DNA from: RGIG1681 sp017467625
GTDB lineage: Bacteria > Bacillota > Clostridia > Christensenellales > UBA1242
Length of the DNA: 64,000 nucleotides
Assembly: GCA_017467625.1 (NCBI GenBank)
Contig: JAFUSN010000004.1
Span: 310,001 to 374,000 of the forward strand
Direction: 5' to 3'
Shown here: piece by piece, positions 1 to 7,923 of the stretch
Position numbering within the stretch: position 1 is the first letter of the stretch
Layout of the letters: the number at the start of each line of letters is the position of its first letter
Program-made: the position numbers and the translations under genes
The notes under the pieces: generated by a model
The model's input: the letters and a program-made list of their open reading frames with translations, nothing else
Databases searched by the model: none
Told to the model about the DNA's origin: nothing

Positions 1-540
1 TGCGTTGTTGGCGGTGGAGTTGGTTGTGCAATTGCATTTCCAGTTGCAAAAAAACTTTTTGACCAAGGTGCAAATGTAACCAGCATAATTGGTTTTAGAA
101 ACAAAGATCTTGTTATTTTGGAAGATGAGTTTAAAACAAATGCAAACGAGTTTCATGTTATGACTGATGATGGAAGTTATGGCGAAACTGGAAATGTTTG
201 CGTTCCACTTGAAGCACTTTTAGCTTCTGGAAAAAAGTTTGATAGAATTTTTGCTATTGGGCCACTCATCATGATGAAATTTGTTGTTGAAACAGCAAAG
301 AAATATAATGTTCCTTGCACAGTTTCAATGAACCCTATTATGATTGATGGAACAGGAATGTGTGGATGCTGCAGGCTTTCAGTTGATGGGGAAATGAAAT
401 TTGCATGTGTTGATGGGCCAGATTTTGATGGCTACAAGGTTGATTTTGATGAAATGATGACCCGAAACAGAATGTATGCAGATTTTGAAAGACACGCCTA
501 TGAAGAAACATGTAACTTGTTTAACAAGGAGGTAAAATAA
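1..540 (+). CDS. nfnA: NfnA-type ferredoxin:NADP oxidoreductase small subunit, 5'-truncated
   Basis: The reading frame is open from base 1, so the N-terminus lies outside the window. The visible part begins in the NAD-binding Rossmann segment (VVGGGVGCAIA) of the ferredoxin-NADP reductase/dihydroorotate dehydrogenase electron-transfer family. It ends in the family's cysteine cluster (GTGMCGCCR, then a further Cys), which binds the 2Fe-2S centre. It is followed after one base by an nfnB-type flavoprotein, which points to NfnAB: electron bifurcation between reduced ferredoxin, NADH and NADP in the cytoplasm. The same pair is often annotated as sulfide dehydrogenase or glutamate synthase subunits; the pairing with nfnB is why I prefer Nfn. 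Family is certain, exact reaction inferred. Confidence 0.9.
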   Translation, partial: CVVGGGVGCAIAFPVAKKLFDQGANVTSIIGFRNKDLVILEDEFKTNANEFHVMTDDGSYGETGNVCVPLEALLASGKKFDRIFAIGPLIMMKFVVETAKKYNVPCTVSMNPIMIDGTGMCGCCRLSVDGEMKFACVDGPDFDGYKVDFDEMMTRNRMYADFERHAYEETCNLFNKEVK

Positions 541-541
541 C

Positions 542-1969
542 ATGCCTGAAGTTCCAAATATGAAAATGACTAAAAACGAAATGCCGGTTCAAGATCCAAA
601 AGTTCGTGCACACAACTTTAACGAAGTTGCTCTTGGCTACGATGAGGCGGCTGCAATTGATGAAGCAAAAAGATGTTTGCACTGTGTCAATATGCCATGT
701 GTTGGCGGTTGTCCAGTTAAAATTCATATACCTGAATTTATTGCAAAAATTAAAGAAGGAGATTTCGAGGGCGCTTATCAAGTAATTTCAAAAACTTCAA
801 GTCTTCCAGCAGTTTGCGGAAGAGTTTGCCCACAAGAAACTCAATGTGAACAAAAGTGTGTTCGCGGAATTAAAGGTGAACCTGTTGGAATTGGTAGACT
901 TGAAAGATTTGTTGCTGATTGGCATAATGCTCATTCAAATGCAAAAGAAGAAGTTGCTGCTCCAAATGGTCATAAAGTTGCAATTATTGGTTCAGGACCA
1001 TCTGGTTTAACTTGTGCAGGTGATCTTGCAAAAAAAGGATATAAAGTAACAGTTTTTGAAGCTCTTCACAGAGCTGGCGGTGTGCTTGTTTACGGAATTC
1101 CAGAATTCCGTCTTCCAAAGGCAATTTTACAGAAAGAAATTGACAAACTTTCAGGAATGGGAGTTGAAATTAAAACAAATGTTGTTGTTGGAAAAACAGT
1201 AACAATTGATGAACTTTTGGCTGATGGCTATGAAGCTGTGTTTGTTGGTTCAGGTGCAGGACTTCCAAGATTTATGGGAATTCCAGGCGAAGCGTTAAAT
1301 GGTGTTTATTCAGCCAATGAATTTTTAACCAGAAGCAACTTGATGAAATCATATATTGATAAGCCAGTAACTCCAATTATGAAAGGTGGAAAAGTTGCTG
1401 TTGTTGGTGGTGGAAATGTTGCAATGGACGCCGCAAGAACCGCGCTTAGACTTGGTGCTGAAAAAGTTTACATTATTTATAGAAGAAGTGAAGCCGAACT
1501 TCCAGCTCGCCGTGAAGAAGTTGAGCACGCAATGGAAGAGGGAATTGAATTTAAATTCTTAACAAATCCTGTTGAAGTTTTGGGCTATCACAATCCAGAT
1601 GACAGGCGTGATCCAAAAAATGGATTTGTTACTGGAATTAAATGTGTTCGCATGGAACTTGGTGAACCTGATGAAAAGGGAAGAAGAAAGCCAGTTGTTG
1701 TTGAAGGAAGTGAATATGTTATTGACATTGACACAGTGATTATGGCGATTGGAACATCTCCAAACCCACTCATTAAATCAACCACTGTTGGGCTTGAAAC
1801 AAATCCACATGGTGGAATTATTGTTGAAGAAACAACTGGAAAAACATCAAAAGAAGGTGTTTATGCTGGTGGTGATGCCGTTACTGGCGCAGCAACTGTA
1901 ATTTCAGCAATGGGTGCTGGAAAAGTTGCAGGACAAGCTATTGATGAGTACATCAAAAATAAAAAATAA
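542..1969 (+). CDS. nfnB: NfnB / glutamate synthase small-subunit-like flavoprotein
   Basis: A 475-aa protein of the gltD/NfnB family. The N-terminal part has two ferredoxin-type cysteine groups (CLHCVNMPCVGGCP, then CGRVCPQETQCEQKC), which ligate 4Fe-4S clusters. A first dinucleotide fold follows near residue 150 (GSGPSG, FAD), and a second near residue 287 (VVGGGNVAMD, NADPH). The C-terminus carries the usual GGDAVTGAATV FAD-binding segment. It starts one base after the stop of nfnA, with a GGAGGT site inside the end of that gene, so the two are translationally linked. Stand-alone glutamate synthase use cannot be excluded, but no large GltB subunit is present here. Confidence 0.93.
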   Translation: MPEVPNMKMTKNEMPVQDPKVRAHNFNEVALGYDEAAAIDEAKRCLHCVNMPCVGGCPVKIHIPEFIAKIKEGDFEGAYQVISKTSSLPAVCGRVCPQETQCEQKCVRGIKGEPVGIGRLERFVADWHNAHSNAKEEVAAPNGHKVAIIGSGPSGLTCAGDLAKKGYKVTVFEALHRAGGVLVYGIPEFRLPKAILQKEIDKLSGMGVEIKTNVVVGKTVTIDELLADGYEAVFVGSGAGLPRFMGIPGEALNGVYSANEFLTRSNLMKSYIDKPVTPIMKGGKVAVVGGGNVAMDAARTALRLGAEKVYIIYRRSEAELPARREEVEHAMEEGIEFKFLTNPVEVLGYHNPDDRRDPKNGFVTGIKCVRMELGEPDEKGRRKPVVVEGSEYVIDIDTVIMAIGTSPNPLIKSTTVGLETNPHGGIIVEETTGKTSKEGVYAGGDAVTGAATVISAMGAGKVAGQAIDEYIKNKK

Positions 1970-2002
1970 TTAATTAAAATTTAATGTAAATAGGAGAAAA
2001 AA

Positions 2003-2587
2003 ATGAACATACTTAAAACAGAAAAAATTAAAGTTTCAGTTTTGTCTTTAATTATGATTGTTGTTGGCGTTTTATTTTGTGTTTTGCCAGAAAAATCATT
2101 AAGTGTTTTAGAAAAAATTGCTTCAATTGCATTGATTGTTTATGGTTTGATTTGTGTTTTGGAATTTATTTTCACACCACTAATTTTAAAAGATTCCACT
2201 GTGCTTCTAACTGGGCTTTTATCAATTGCAGTTGGGTCACTCATAACATTTGTGTCAACAATTTTCATTTTTGTAATTGGAATTGCAGTTGCATTTAACG
2301 GTGCTGAAAGAATTGCTTACTCAACTGATTTAAAAACTGCTGGCGATAAGAAATGGTGGATTGACTTTCTGTTGGGCTTTTTGATGTTTGCACTTGGAGT
2401 TGCAACTATGATTCTTTGCAACACAAACATTGCTCACAATTCAATGATGATTTATTTTGGAATATCAATAATTGTTGATGGTTTAACAAATTTGATTTTG
2501 GTTTGTGTTTTGGGAAGAAAACTTCGCAGAGTTAAAAAATTTATAAATGAAAAAGGTGAAGAATTCACAGATTTCAAAGTAAAATAA
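2003..2587 (+). CDS. DUF308 / HdeD-like membrane protein
   Basis: A 194-aa protein with about six hydrophobic segments (first at residues 10-28, then 36-57, and on to about 170) and a short charged cytoplasmic tail. The pattern of short, tightly packed helices and the sequence around residues 10-100 fit the DUF308 (HdeD-like) membrane family, whose biochemical role is unknown; HdeD is tied to acid resistance in E. coli. It has an AGGAGA ribosome site. It follows nfnB after 33 bases and could be co-transcribed with it; a strong terminator follows. Confidence 0.7.
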   Translation: MNILKTEKIKVSVLSLIMIVVGVLFCVLPEKSLSVLEKIASIALIVYGLICVLEFIFTPLILKDSTVLLTGLLSIAVGSLITFVSTIFIFVIGIAVAFNGAERIAYSTDLKTAGDKKWWIDFLLGFLMFALGVATMILCNTNIAHNSMMIYFGISIIVDGLTNLILVCVLGRKLRRVKKFINEKGEEFTDFKVK

Positions 2588-2612
2588 AAAAGAGCCGCAA
2601 GCTCTTTTTTTA
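2586..2612 (+). terminator. Rho-independent terminator after the DUF308 gene
   Basis: Stem AAAAGAGC / GCTCTTTT with loop CGCAA, followed by a T run. It closes the nfnAB-DUF308 unit. Confidence 0.9.
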
Positions 2613-2681
2613 TTAACAAAATTTTTTCCTTGTGCATAGTATGAATTAGGCAATCTTGCCTAATTTACACAAGGAGGAAAT

Positions 2682-3500
2682 ATGGCAGAAATTATAAACA
2701 ACACCGCTTCCGCATCATACAATTCAACGGGTTCAAGTGATTCAGTTGTAAATTCAAATAATGTTTCAGTTTCACTGGAAAGGAATTTGGGATTAACTGT
2801 AACAAAAACAAATAATCCATCAACCTTTTTGCCTGGAGACATTATTTCATATTCTGTAACAATCACTAATACGAGTTCAAGTTATTTAACAGGCGTTAGA
2901 ATTGTTGATGATCTTGGCGGAATGAATTTGGCTTATGTTGTTGGGAGTGCAAAACTTTCAACCTCAACTCAAACTTATTCTGTTTCACCTGTTGTAACAA
3001 GTCCATTAACATTCACTCTTCAACAACTTTCTGTTGGCGGTTCAATGACTCTTACTTATAATGCACAAGTTATTTTTAACTTGCCATCAAGTGTTGGCTC
3101 AATCACAAATAATGTTCGTGCAATTGGCTACACTTCAAGTGGAACAGTTAATGGCGTTGCAAATTCAACAATATTAAAAAAAAATGAATTAGGAGTTTCG
3201 CTTAAAAAAAGTGTAAGCAAAACAGAACTTGTTTTGAGTGAAAGTTTTGATTACATTTTAACACTTTCAAATAATAGTGGAATTGAAATCAATGGAGTTG
3301 TTTTAACAGATAATCTTCCATCAAATTTTGTTTTAACAGGTGTTCAGTTTTTAAATGCGTTTGGTCAGCGTGAAAATTTGAGTAGTAGTGATTATTCGCT
3401 TTTAGGCAACACATTAACCGTTTCAATGATAAATGGAGTTGAAATAACTTTAGTTTCAGGCTCAAATTTAACCATTTATATTGTTGGATACTTTAATTAA
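2682..3500 (+). CDS. DUF11-repeat protein
   Basis: A 272-aa protein with two copies of the DUF11 conserved-repeat fold, roughly residues 32-135 and 165-265. Each has the typical opening (LTVTKTNNPSTFLPGDIISY; VSLKKSVSKTELVLSESFDY) and a TDNLP/VDDLG turn. These are immunoglobulin-like beta sandwiches of surface or particle-associated proteins. No signal peptide or membrane anchor is visible, and the start is firm (ACAAGGAGG six bases upstream). The protein is therefore either cytoplasmic, exported by an unconventional route, or assembled onto a structure such as a spore or phage-like particle. It is Ser/Thr/Asn-rich. It is monocistronic, with terminators on both sides. Confidence 0.8.
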   Translation: MAEIINNTASASYNSTGSSDSVVNSNNVSVSLERNLGLTVTKTNNPSTFLPGDIISYSVTITNTSSSYLTGVRIVDDLGGMNLAYVVGSAKLSTSTQTYSVSPVVTSPLTFTLQQLSVGGSMTLTYNAQVIFNLPSSVGSITNNVRAIGYTSSGTVNGVANSTILKKNELGVSLKKSVSKTELVLSESFDYILTLSNNSGIEINGVVLTDNLPSNFVLTGVQFLNAFGQRENLSSSDYSLLGNTLTVSMINGVEITLVSGSNLTIYIVGYFN

Positions 3501-3505
3501 CAAAA

Positions 3506-3535
3506 AAAATCACCGAAAAAAATCGGTGATTTTTA
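3506..3535 (+). terminator. Rho-independent terminator
   Basis: Perfect stem AAAATCACCGA / TCGGTGATTTT separated by an A-rich loop, directly after the DUF11 gene. Confidence 0.92.
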
Positions 3536-3585
3536 TATGAAAAATTTTTTTAATTGTGATATACTGCCATATATAGAGGTGAGGT

Positions 3586-5550
3586 ATGAAAAAATTTAAA
3601 AATTTTTCAATTTGTTTATTATTGTGTTTAACACTTTCGTTTAGTTTAATTTTAACAGCATGTGGAAATTCAAACACAGATTCAAGCACAAATGTTGTGG
3701 ACACGCTTCAAGACACAACGCAAAACGAACAGACACTTTCTGCAAATGTTAGTGAAGTTCAGCAAGTTGTTGATGGATTAACGTTTACAAGTGAGCAAAC
3801 AAAAAATTCCGGACTTGCTGATTACGATGGAACGAATGTTGCTGAAATTACTGTTTCTGGAAGCTATTACTATGATTCAACTTTTGAGGATAGAATTATT
3901 GTTAACATTGATAGCACGGTTGATGATGGCGCAGTTCATATTTACTTTGGTGAAGATGTAACAATTTCAGCATCAAAACCAATAATTAAAGCTGATGAAA
4001 TTGACATTTCTTCAAGTGAAACTCAGGCAATAACAAATGATATTGTTATAACTATTTTTAACAATGCAAATGTTTCACTTGTTTGTTCAGGAAAAAATGT
4101 TATCAATGTCGGTGGAAATTTGGTCGTTAATGGAAATGGAACATTAAACCTTTCAAGTGCGAAAAAATCTGGAATTAAAGCAGATGGAAAGGTTGCAATT
4201 TTTGATGTTTCAGTAAATGTTTTAACTGCTGGATACTACACTGATGCTGATGATAATGAAGGGCACGGAATTAGTGCTTCTTCAATAATTTTGAATAATG
4301 CAACATTTACGGTTCATTCGGCTGGAAAAGATGGACTTCATGCCGAAATGGATGATAGTGTTAATGAATTTAAAAATACTGATGGTTTTATTTATTTAAA
4401 AAATTCAACTGTAACAATTGAAAATATTTATGGAGATTGTCTTCAAGCAGATTCGTTTATTTTGATTGATGGTGGAACATATAATCTTTCAACAGTTGAT
4501 AGCAGCGATTCAAAAATTTGGGTTTCAGCAACAAGCAGCAGTTCATGTTTTAGAAAGAGTGGAACAGTTTACACAAAAGTTGGCAGTGATGAAGCAAGCA
4601 ACTATTCTTCACTTTATCAACTTGGACCAAGTTTAAAGGGACTGAAAGTTGGTGAAATTGATTACACAGATTCAGATAATGTTGAACAAACAATTACTGA
4701 TGGAAATTATTTAATTTACATTAAAGCTGGAACAATAACAATCAACACAGTTGATGACGCAATTCATTCAAACTCAGGCGATGTTTATGTTGGTGGTGGC
4801 TTAACCACAATAACAACAATTGATGACGGAATTCATGCTGATGGAAATTTAACAATTGCTGGTGGCTCAATCAATATTATTAAATCTTATGAAGCACTTG
4901 AAGGTGAAACAGTCACAATTAGTGGTGGAACAACGGTTGTATATGCTCAAGATGATGGGATTAATGCGGCAAATAGTGATCTTTCAACAGCAGTTCAAAA
5001 ACAAAAATGTTACATAAAAATTTCAGGTGGAAAAACCTATATAAATGCCGATGGAGATGGAATTGACTCTAATGGTGGAGTTCAAATTACTGGTGGGGAA
5101 ACATATGTTTATGGTCCTTCAAATGATGGCAATGGTGCCCTTGACTCTGAATCGGGTGTTATTGTTAACGGTGGAGTTTTGGTTGCTCTTGGTTTAAGCG
5201 GTGGACAGTGTGAAATGCCATCAAGTTCATCTTCAAGCTACTTCGTAATTTCAACAGTTAGCTCTTCAAATGGAGATGTAAGTTTAACAAACTCATCTGG
5301 TGAAACAATTGTTAGTTTTGCACTTTCAAATGTAAGTTCATCGTGGACCACAAGCAAAAAATATACAAGTGTAATCATTGCTTCTCCTTCAATTGAAAGT
5401 GGTTCCACCTACACATTGAAAACTGGAACTTCTTCAACCACAGTCACTGGTGGGGCATCAACCAACAGTGGTGGATTTAATGGTGGAATGCCGGGGCAAT
5501 TTGGCGGTGGACAAGCTGGCGGAGGTGGCTTTGGACCGGGAAGAAGATAA
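3586..5550 (+). CDS. Cthe_2159-type carbohydrate-binding lipoprotein
   Basis: A 654-aa protein with a lipoprotein signal: basic start, a hydrophobic stretch to about residue 25, then a LTAC lipobox. After a short linker it is built of right-handed beta-helix-like coils with recurrent DDGIHA / DGIDSN / GGxTxV motifs, especially residues 370-520. This fits the DUF4353/Cthe_2159 family, founded on a Clostridium thermocellum protein that binds cellulose and polygalacturonate with calcium. The C-terminus is a low-complexity Gly-rich tail (GGFNGGMPGQFGGGQ and on) without a sortase motif. Likely role: lipid-anchored binding of acidic plant or host polysaccharide. Start follows GAGGTG. Confidence 0.85.
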   Translation: MKKFKNFSICLLLCLTLSFSLILTACGNSNTDSSTNVVDTLQDTTQNEQTLSANVSEVQQVVDGLTFTSEQTKNSGLADYDGTNVAEITVSGSYYYDSTFEDRIIVNIDSTVDDGAVHIYFGEDVTISASKPIIKADEIDISSSETQAITNDIVITIFNNANVSLVCSGKNVINVGGNLVVNGNGTLNLSSAKKSGIKADGKVAIFDVSVNVLTAGYYTDADDNEGHGISASSIILNNATFTVHSAGKDGLHAEMDDSVNEFKNTDGFIYLKNSTVTIENIYGDCLQADSFILIDGGTYNLSTVDSSDSKIWVSATSSSSCFRKSGTVYTKVGSDEASNYSSLYQLGPSLKGLKVGEIDYTDSDNVEQTITDGNYLIYIKAGTITINTVDDAIHSNSGDVYVGGGLTTITTIDDGIHADGNLTIAGGSINIIKSYEALEGETVTISGGTTVVYAQDDGINAANSDLSTAVQKQKCYIKISGGKTYINADGDGIDSNGGVQITGGETYVYGPSNDGNGALDSESGVIVNGGVLVALGLSGGQCEMPSSSSSSYFVISTVSSSNGDVSLTNSSGETIVSFALSNVSSSWTTSKKYTSVIIASPSIESGSTYTLKTGTSSTTVTGGASTNSGGFNGGMPGQFGGGQAGGGGFGPGRR

Positions 5551-5560
5551 AAGATGGATA

Positions 5561-5587
5561 AAAGATGGTAAAAGCCATCTTTTTTTT
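5561..5587 (+). terminator. Rho-independent terminator
   Basis: Stem AAAGATGG / CCATCTTT with a T run immediately after the Cthe_2159-type gene. Confidence 0.88.
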
Positions 5588-5588
5588 G

Positions 5589-5617
5589 TTGCAAAAAAAT
5601 TTTGAATAAGTTATAAT
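5589..5617 (+). promoter_or_regulatory. Promoter of the gpx-ohrR-trxA-trxB operon
   Basis: TTGCAA at 5589-5594 and TATAAT at 5612-5617 with exactly 17 bases between them, a sigma-A type promoter. The predicted start is near 5624, inside the palindrome described next. Confidence 0.7.
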
Positions 5618-5637
5618 TAAATCGCATACGATATAAT
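5616..5637. promoter_or_regulatory. Candidate OhrR operator (inverted repeat)
   Basis: Half-sites ATTAAATCG and CGATATAAT flank a 4-base spacer CATA; eight of nine positions are symmetric. It overlaps the end of the -10 box and the predicted start site of the operon that encodes the MarR/OhrR-type regulator, the usual place for an autoregulated MarR-family operator. The link to this regulator is inferred. Confidence 0.6.
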
Positions 5638-5651
5638 TAGGAGGAAATAGT

Positions 5652-6125
5652 ATGGAAATTTATGATATTTCTGTTAAAAACAGAAAAGGTGAAGATGTTT
5701 CGCTTGAAAACTTTAAAGGAAAAGTTCTTTTAATTGTAAACACAGCAACAGGTTGTGGTTTCACTCCACAATATGAAGGGCTTGAAAAGCTTTATGAAAC
5801 TTACCATGAAAAAGGTTTGGAAATTTTGGATTTTCCTTGCAACCAATTTGGTCATCAAGCACCAGGAACAAATGATGAGATTCATGAATTTTGCACAGCT
5901 AAATATAAAACACAATTTGATCAATTTGCAAAAATTGATGTTAATGGTGAAAATGAACACCCACTTTACACATTTTTAAAAAAGGAGAAAGGTGGAGTTC
6001 TTGGAAACAACATTAAATGGAATTTCACAAAATTTTTAGTTAATCGCGATGGCAAAGTTGTTGCTCGCTATGACTCATTTAAAACACCAGCAAAAATTGA
6101 AAAGGACATTTTGAAATTACTTTAA
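5652..6125 (+). CDS. gpx: Glutathione peroxidase-family thiol peroxidase
   Basis: A 157-aa protein of the usual length for a monomeric bacterial Gpx. The peroxidatic residue is Cys35 in NTATGCGFTPQY, so this is a cysteine and not a selenocysteine enzyme. The conserved Gln, Trp and Asn of the catalytic tetrad lie in FPCNQFG and KWNFTKFLV. It reduces hydrogen peroxide or organic hydroperoxides in the cytoplasm. Such Cys-type enzymes normally take electrons from thioredoxin, and thioredoxin and its reductase are encoded in the same operon. The resolving Cys is probably in FPCNQ or EFCTAKY. Its TAA overlaps the ATG of the next gene (TAATG). Confidence 0.95.
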   Translation: MEIYDISVKNRKGEDVSLENFKGKVLLIVNTATGCGFTPQYEGLEKLYETYHEKGLEILDFPCNQFGHQAPGTNDEIHEFCTAKYKTQFDQFAKIDVNGENEHPLYTFLKKEKGGVLGNNIKWNFTKFLVNRDGKVVARYDSFKTPAKIEKDILKLL

Positions 6126-6568
6126 TGGATAAATTTGATTCACTTAAATTAAAAAATCAATTGTGTTTTCCAATATATTTGTGTTCCAAGGAAATAATAA
6201 GTAGGTATACGCCAAAACTAAACAAATTAAATTTGACTTACACTCAGTATATTGTTATGCTGTTTTTGTGGGAGCATAATGAAGTAAGCGTGAGCGAAAT
6301 TGGAAAGGCTTTATTTCTTGATTCAAACACGCTTTCACCACTTTTGAAAAAGCTTGAAGAAAAGGGGTATGTTGTTCGCTCAAAAAACGCAAAAGATGCA
6401 AGAAACTTAATTATTTCTCTCACAAAAACGGGCAAAGAGTTAAAATCAAAGGCACTTTTTGTTCCAAAAGAAATGGGAAGTTGCATAAATCTTTCAAACA
6501 AAGAGGCGGCAACTCTTTACAGTTTAGTTTACAAGGTGTTGAATAATGTTGAAAAGGAGAAAAAATAA
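6125..6568 (+). CDS. ohrR: OhrR-type MarR family peroxide-sensing repressor
   Basis: A 147-aa winged-helix protein. The N-terminal LKLKNQLCFPIY matches the OhrR signature with the sensing cysteine, here Cys14, followed by a second Cys at 20. The LTYTQYIVMLFLWE and LDSNTLSPLLKKLE segments are the dimer and recognition helices seen in Bacillus OhrR. Organic peroxide oxidises the Cys and releases DNA. It is translationally coupled to gpx (TAATG) and to trxA (TAATG), so it most likely regulates its own operon through the palindrome at 5616-5637. No ohr gene is visible; gpx seems to take its place. Confidence 0.88.
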   Translation: MDKFDSLKLKNQLCFPIYLCSKEIISRYTPKLNKLNLTYTQYIVMLFLWEHNEVSVSEIGKALFLDSNTLSPLLKKLEEKGYVVRSKNAKDARNLIISLTKTGKELKSKALFVPKEMGSCINLSNKEAATLYSLVYKVLNNVEKEKK

Positions 6569-6885
6569 TGGCAGTTTATAGAGTTAATGAAAATGAATTT
6601 GAAGATGAGGTTTTAAAAGCAAAACAATTAGTTGTTGTTGATTTTAATGCTGATTGGTGCGGACCATGCAGAATGCTTGGACCTGTTCTTGAAGAACTTT
6701 CAGAAGAAGAAAAAGATGTTAAATTTGTTTCAGTTAATGTTGACGACAATGAAGCAGTTGCTGAAAAATTTGGAGTTTTCTCAATCCCATGCGTTGTGTT
6801 TGTAAAGGATGGAAAAGAAGTTAACAGAAGTGTTGGTTTTGTTCCAAAATCAGCCATTGCTGACATTTTAAAGGATTTGAAATAA
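6568..6885 (+). CDS. trxA: Thioredoxin
   Basis: A 105-aa protein with the canonical active site WCGPC (Cys31, Cys34) in VVVDFNADWCGPCRM, and the cis-Pro loop (FSIPCVVF). Note an extra Cys just before the cis-Pro region in place of the usual Thr (SIPC versus GIPT), which could affect substrate handling. It is the electron carrier for the peroxidase two genes upstream. Its stop overlaps the start of trxB (TAATG). Confidence 0.96.
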   Translation: MAVYRVNENEFEDEVLKAKQLVVVDFNADWCGPCRMLGPVLEELSEEEKDVKFVSVNVDDNEAVAEKFGVFSIPCVVFVKDGKEVNRSVGFVPKSAIADILKDLK

Positions 6886-7790
6886 TGATTTATGATATTG
6901 TGATTATTGGCGCAGGAACAGCAGGTTTGACCGCTGCAATTTATGGCAGGAGAGCAGAAAAAAGTGTGCTTGTTTTAGAAGGAAATTCGTATGGTGGTCA
7001 AATTATCAATACCCCAAGCATTGAAAATTATCCAGCAGAAATGGGAATTTCTGGATTTGATTTTGCAACAAAAATTTATAATCAAGCGGTAGGTCTTGGC
7101 GCTCAAATTAAATTTGAAAAAGTTTTGAGCATTGAAAATGGAACAATAAAAAAAATTAAAACAGCATCTAATGAATACGAATCTAAAACATTAATTATTG
7201 CAACTGGTTCAAAAAATCGCTTGCTTGGAATTGAAAATGAAAAAGAATTTACTGGAAAGGGAGTGTCATATTGTGCAACATGTGATGGCGCCTTTTACAA
7301 AAAAAAGAAAGTTGCTGTTGTTGGTGGTGGAAACACTGCACTTGAAGATGCAATTTATCTTTCAGCAATTGCCGAAAAGGTTTATTTAATTCACCGAAGA
7401 AATGAATTCAGAGCAGATGAAACACTTGTTAAACAAATTCAAGAAAAAACGAATGTTGAAATTATTTTAAATTCAAATGTAACTGCACTTTTTGGCGAAA
7501 ATAAATTAAATTCAATTGAAATTACCGAAAATTCAGGAAAAATTCAAAAAATTAATATTGACGGGCTTTTTGTTGCTGTTGGAAGAGTTCCTGAAAATGA
7601 AATTTATTCAAATGTTGTTGAACTTGATTCTGCTGGTTATATTGTTGCTGGAGAAACTTGTGAGACGAGCGCAAGTGGAATTTTTGCAGCAGGTGATTGC
7701 CGGACAAAAGAAGTTAGACAACTTGTCACGGCAGCTAGTGATGGAGCTGTTGCTTCAAATGCCGCAATTAAATTTTTAAATTCACATTAA
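6885..7790 (+). CDS. trxB: Thioredoxin reductase
   Basis: A 301-aa low-molecular-weight thioredoxin reductase. An FAD-binding GAGTAGL is at residue 9, the redox pair CATC is at Cys130/Cys133 (GVSYCATCDGAFY), and an NAD(P)-binding GGGNTALEDA with the HRR motif follows near residue 146. A C-terminal FAD-binding GIFAAGDCR is also present. It transfers electrons to TrxA and through it to Gpx. It is the last gene of a four-gene unit in which all starts overlap the preceding stop by one base; a terminator follows. Cofactor choice (NADPH or ferredoxin-type) is not certain, but the HRR motif favours NADPH. Confidence 0.96.
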   Translation: MIYDIVIIGAGTAGLTAAIYGRRAEKSVLVLEGNSYGGQIINTPSIENYPAEMGISGFDFATKIYNQAVGLGAQIKFEKVLSIENGTIKKIKTASNEYESKTLIIATGSKNRLLGIENEKEFTGKGVSYCATCDGAFYKKKKVAVVGGGNTALEDAIYLSAIAEKVYLIHRRNEFRADETLVKQIQEKTNVEIILNSNVTALFGENKLNSIEITENSGKIQKINIDGLFVAVGRVPENEIYSNVVELDSAGYIVAGETCETSASGIFAAGDCRTKEVRQLVTAASDGAVASNAAIKFLNSH

Positions 7791-7817
7791 AAATACACCA
7801 GAAGGTGTATTTTTTTT
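7791..7817 (+). terminator. Rho-independent terminator after trxB
   Basis: Perfect stem AAATACACC / GGTGTATTT, loop AGAA, then a T run. Confidence 0.93.
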
Positions 7818-7838
7818 AAAAAAAAATAAAATGCGATA

Positions 7839-7867
7839 TTGACACCCAAAAAAATTGATGTTATCAT
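7839..7867 (+). promoter_or_regulatory. Promoter of the GNAT-pepD-CDF cluster
   Basis: Consensus -35 TTGACA (7839-7844), 17-base spacer, -10 TATCAT (7862-7867). It predicts a leader of about 50 bases before the GTG at 7924. Confidence 0.75.
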
Positions 7868-7923
7868 AAAATTAGAGTTAAGATTTTTTAATAATGAATA
7901 TAGTAAAATTGGGGGTGTTATAA

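Noticed and set aside
2682..3500. Signal peptide on the DUF11 protein
   Set aside because: The N-terminus is polar; no hydrophobic segment and no better upstream start.
5652..5790. Selenocysteine-type glutathione peroxidase
   Set aside because: Position 35 is a normal Cys codon (TGT); no in-frame TGA.
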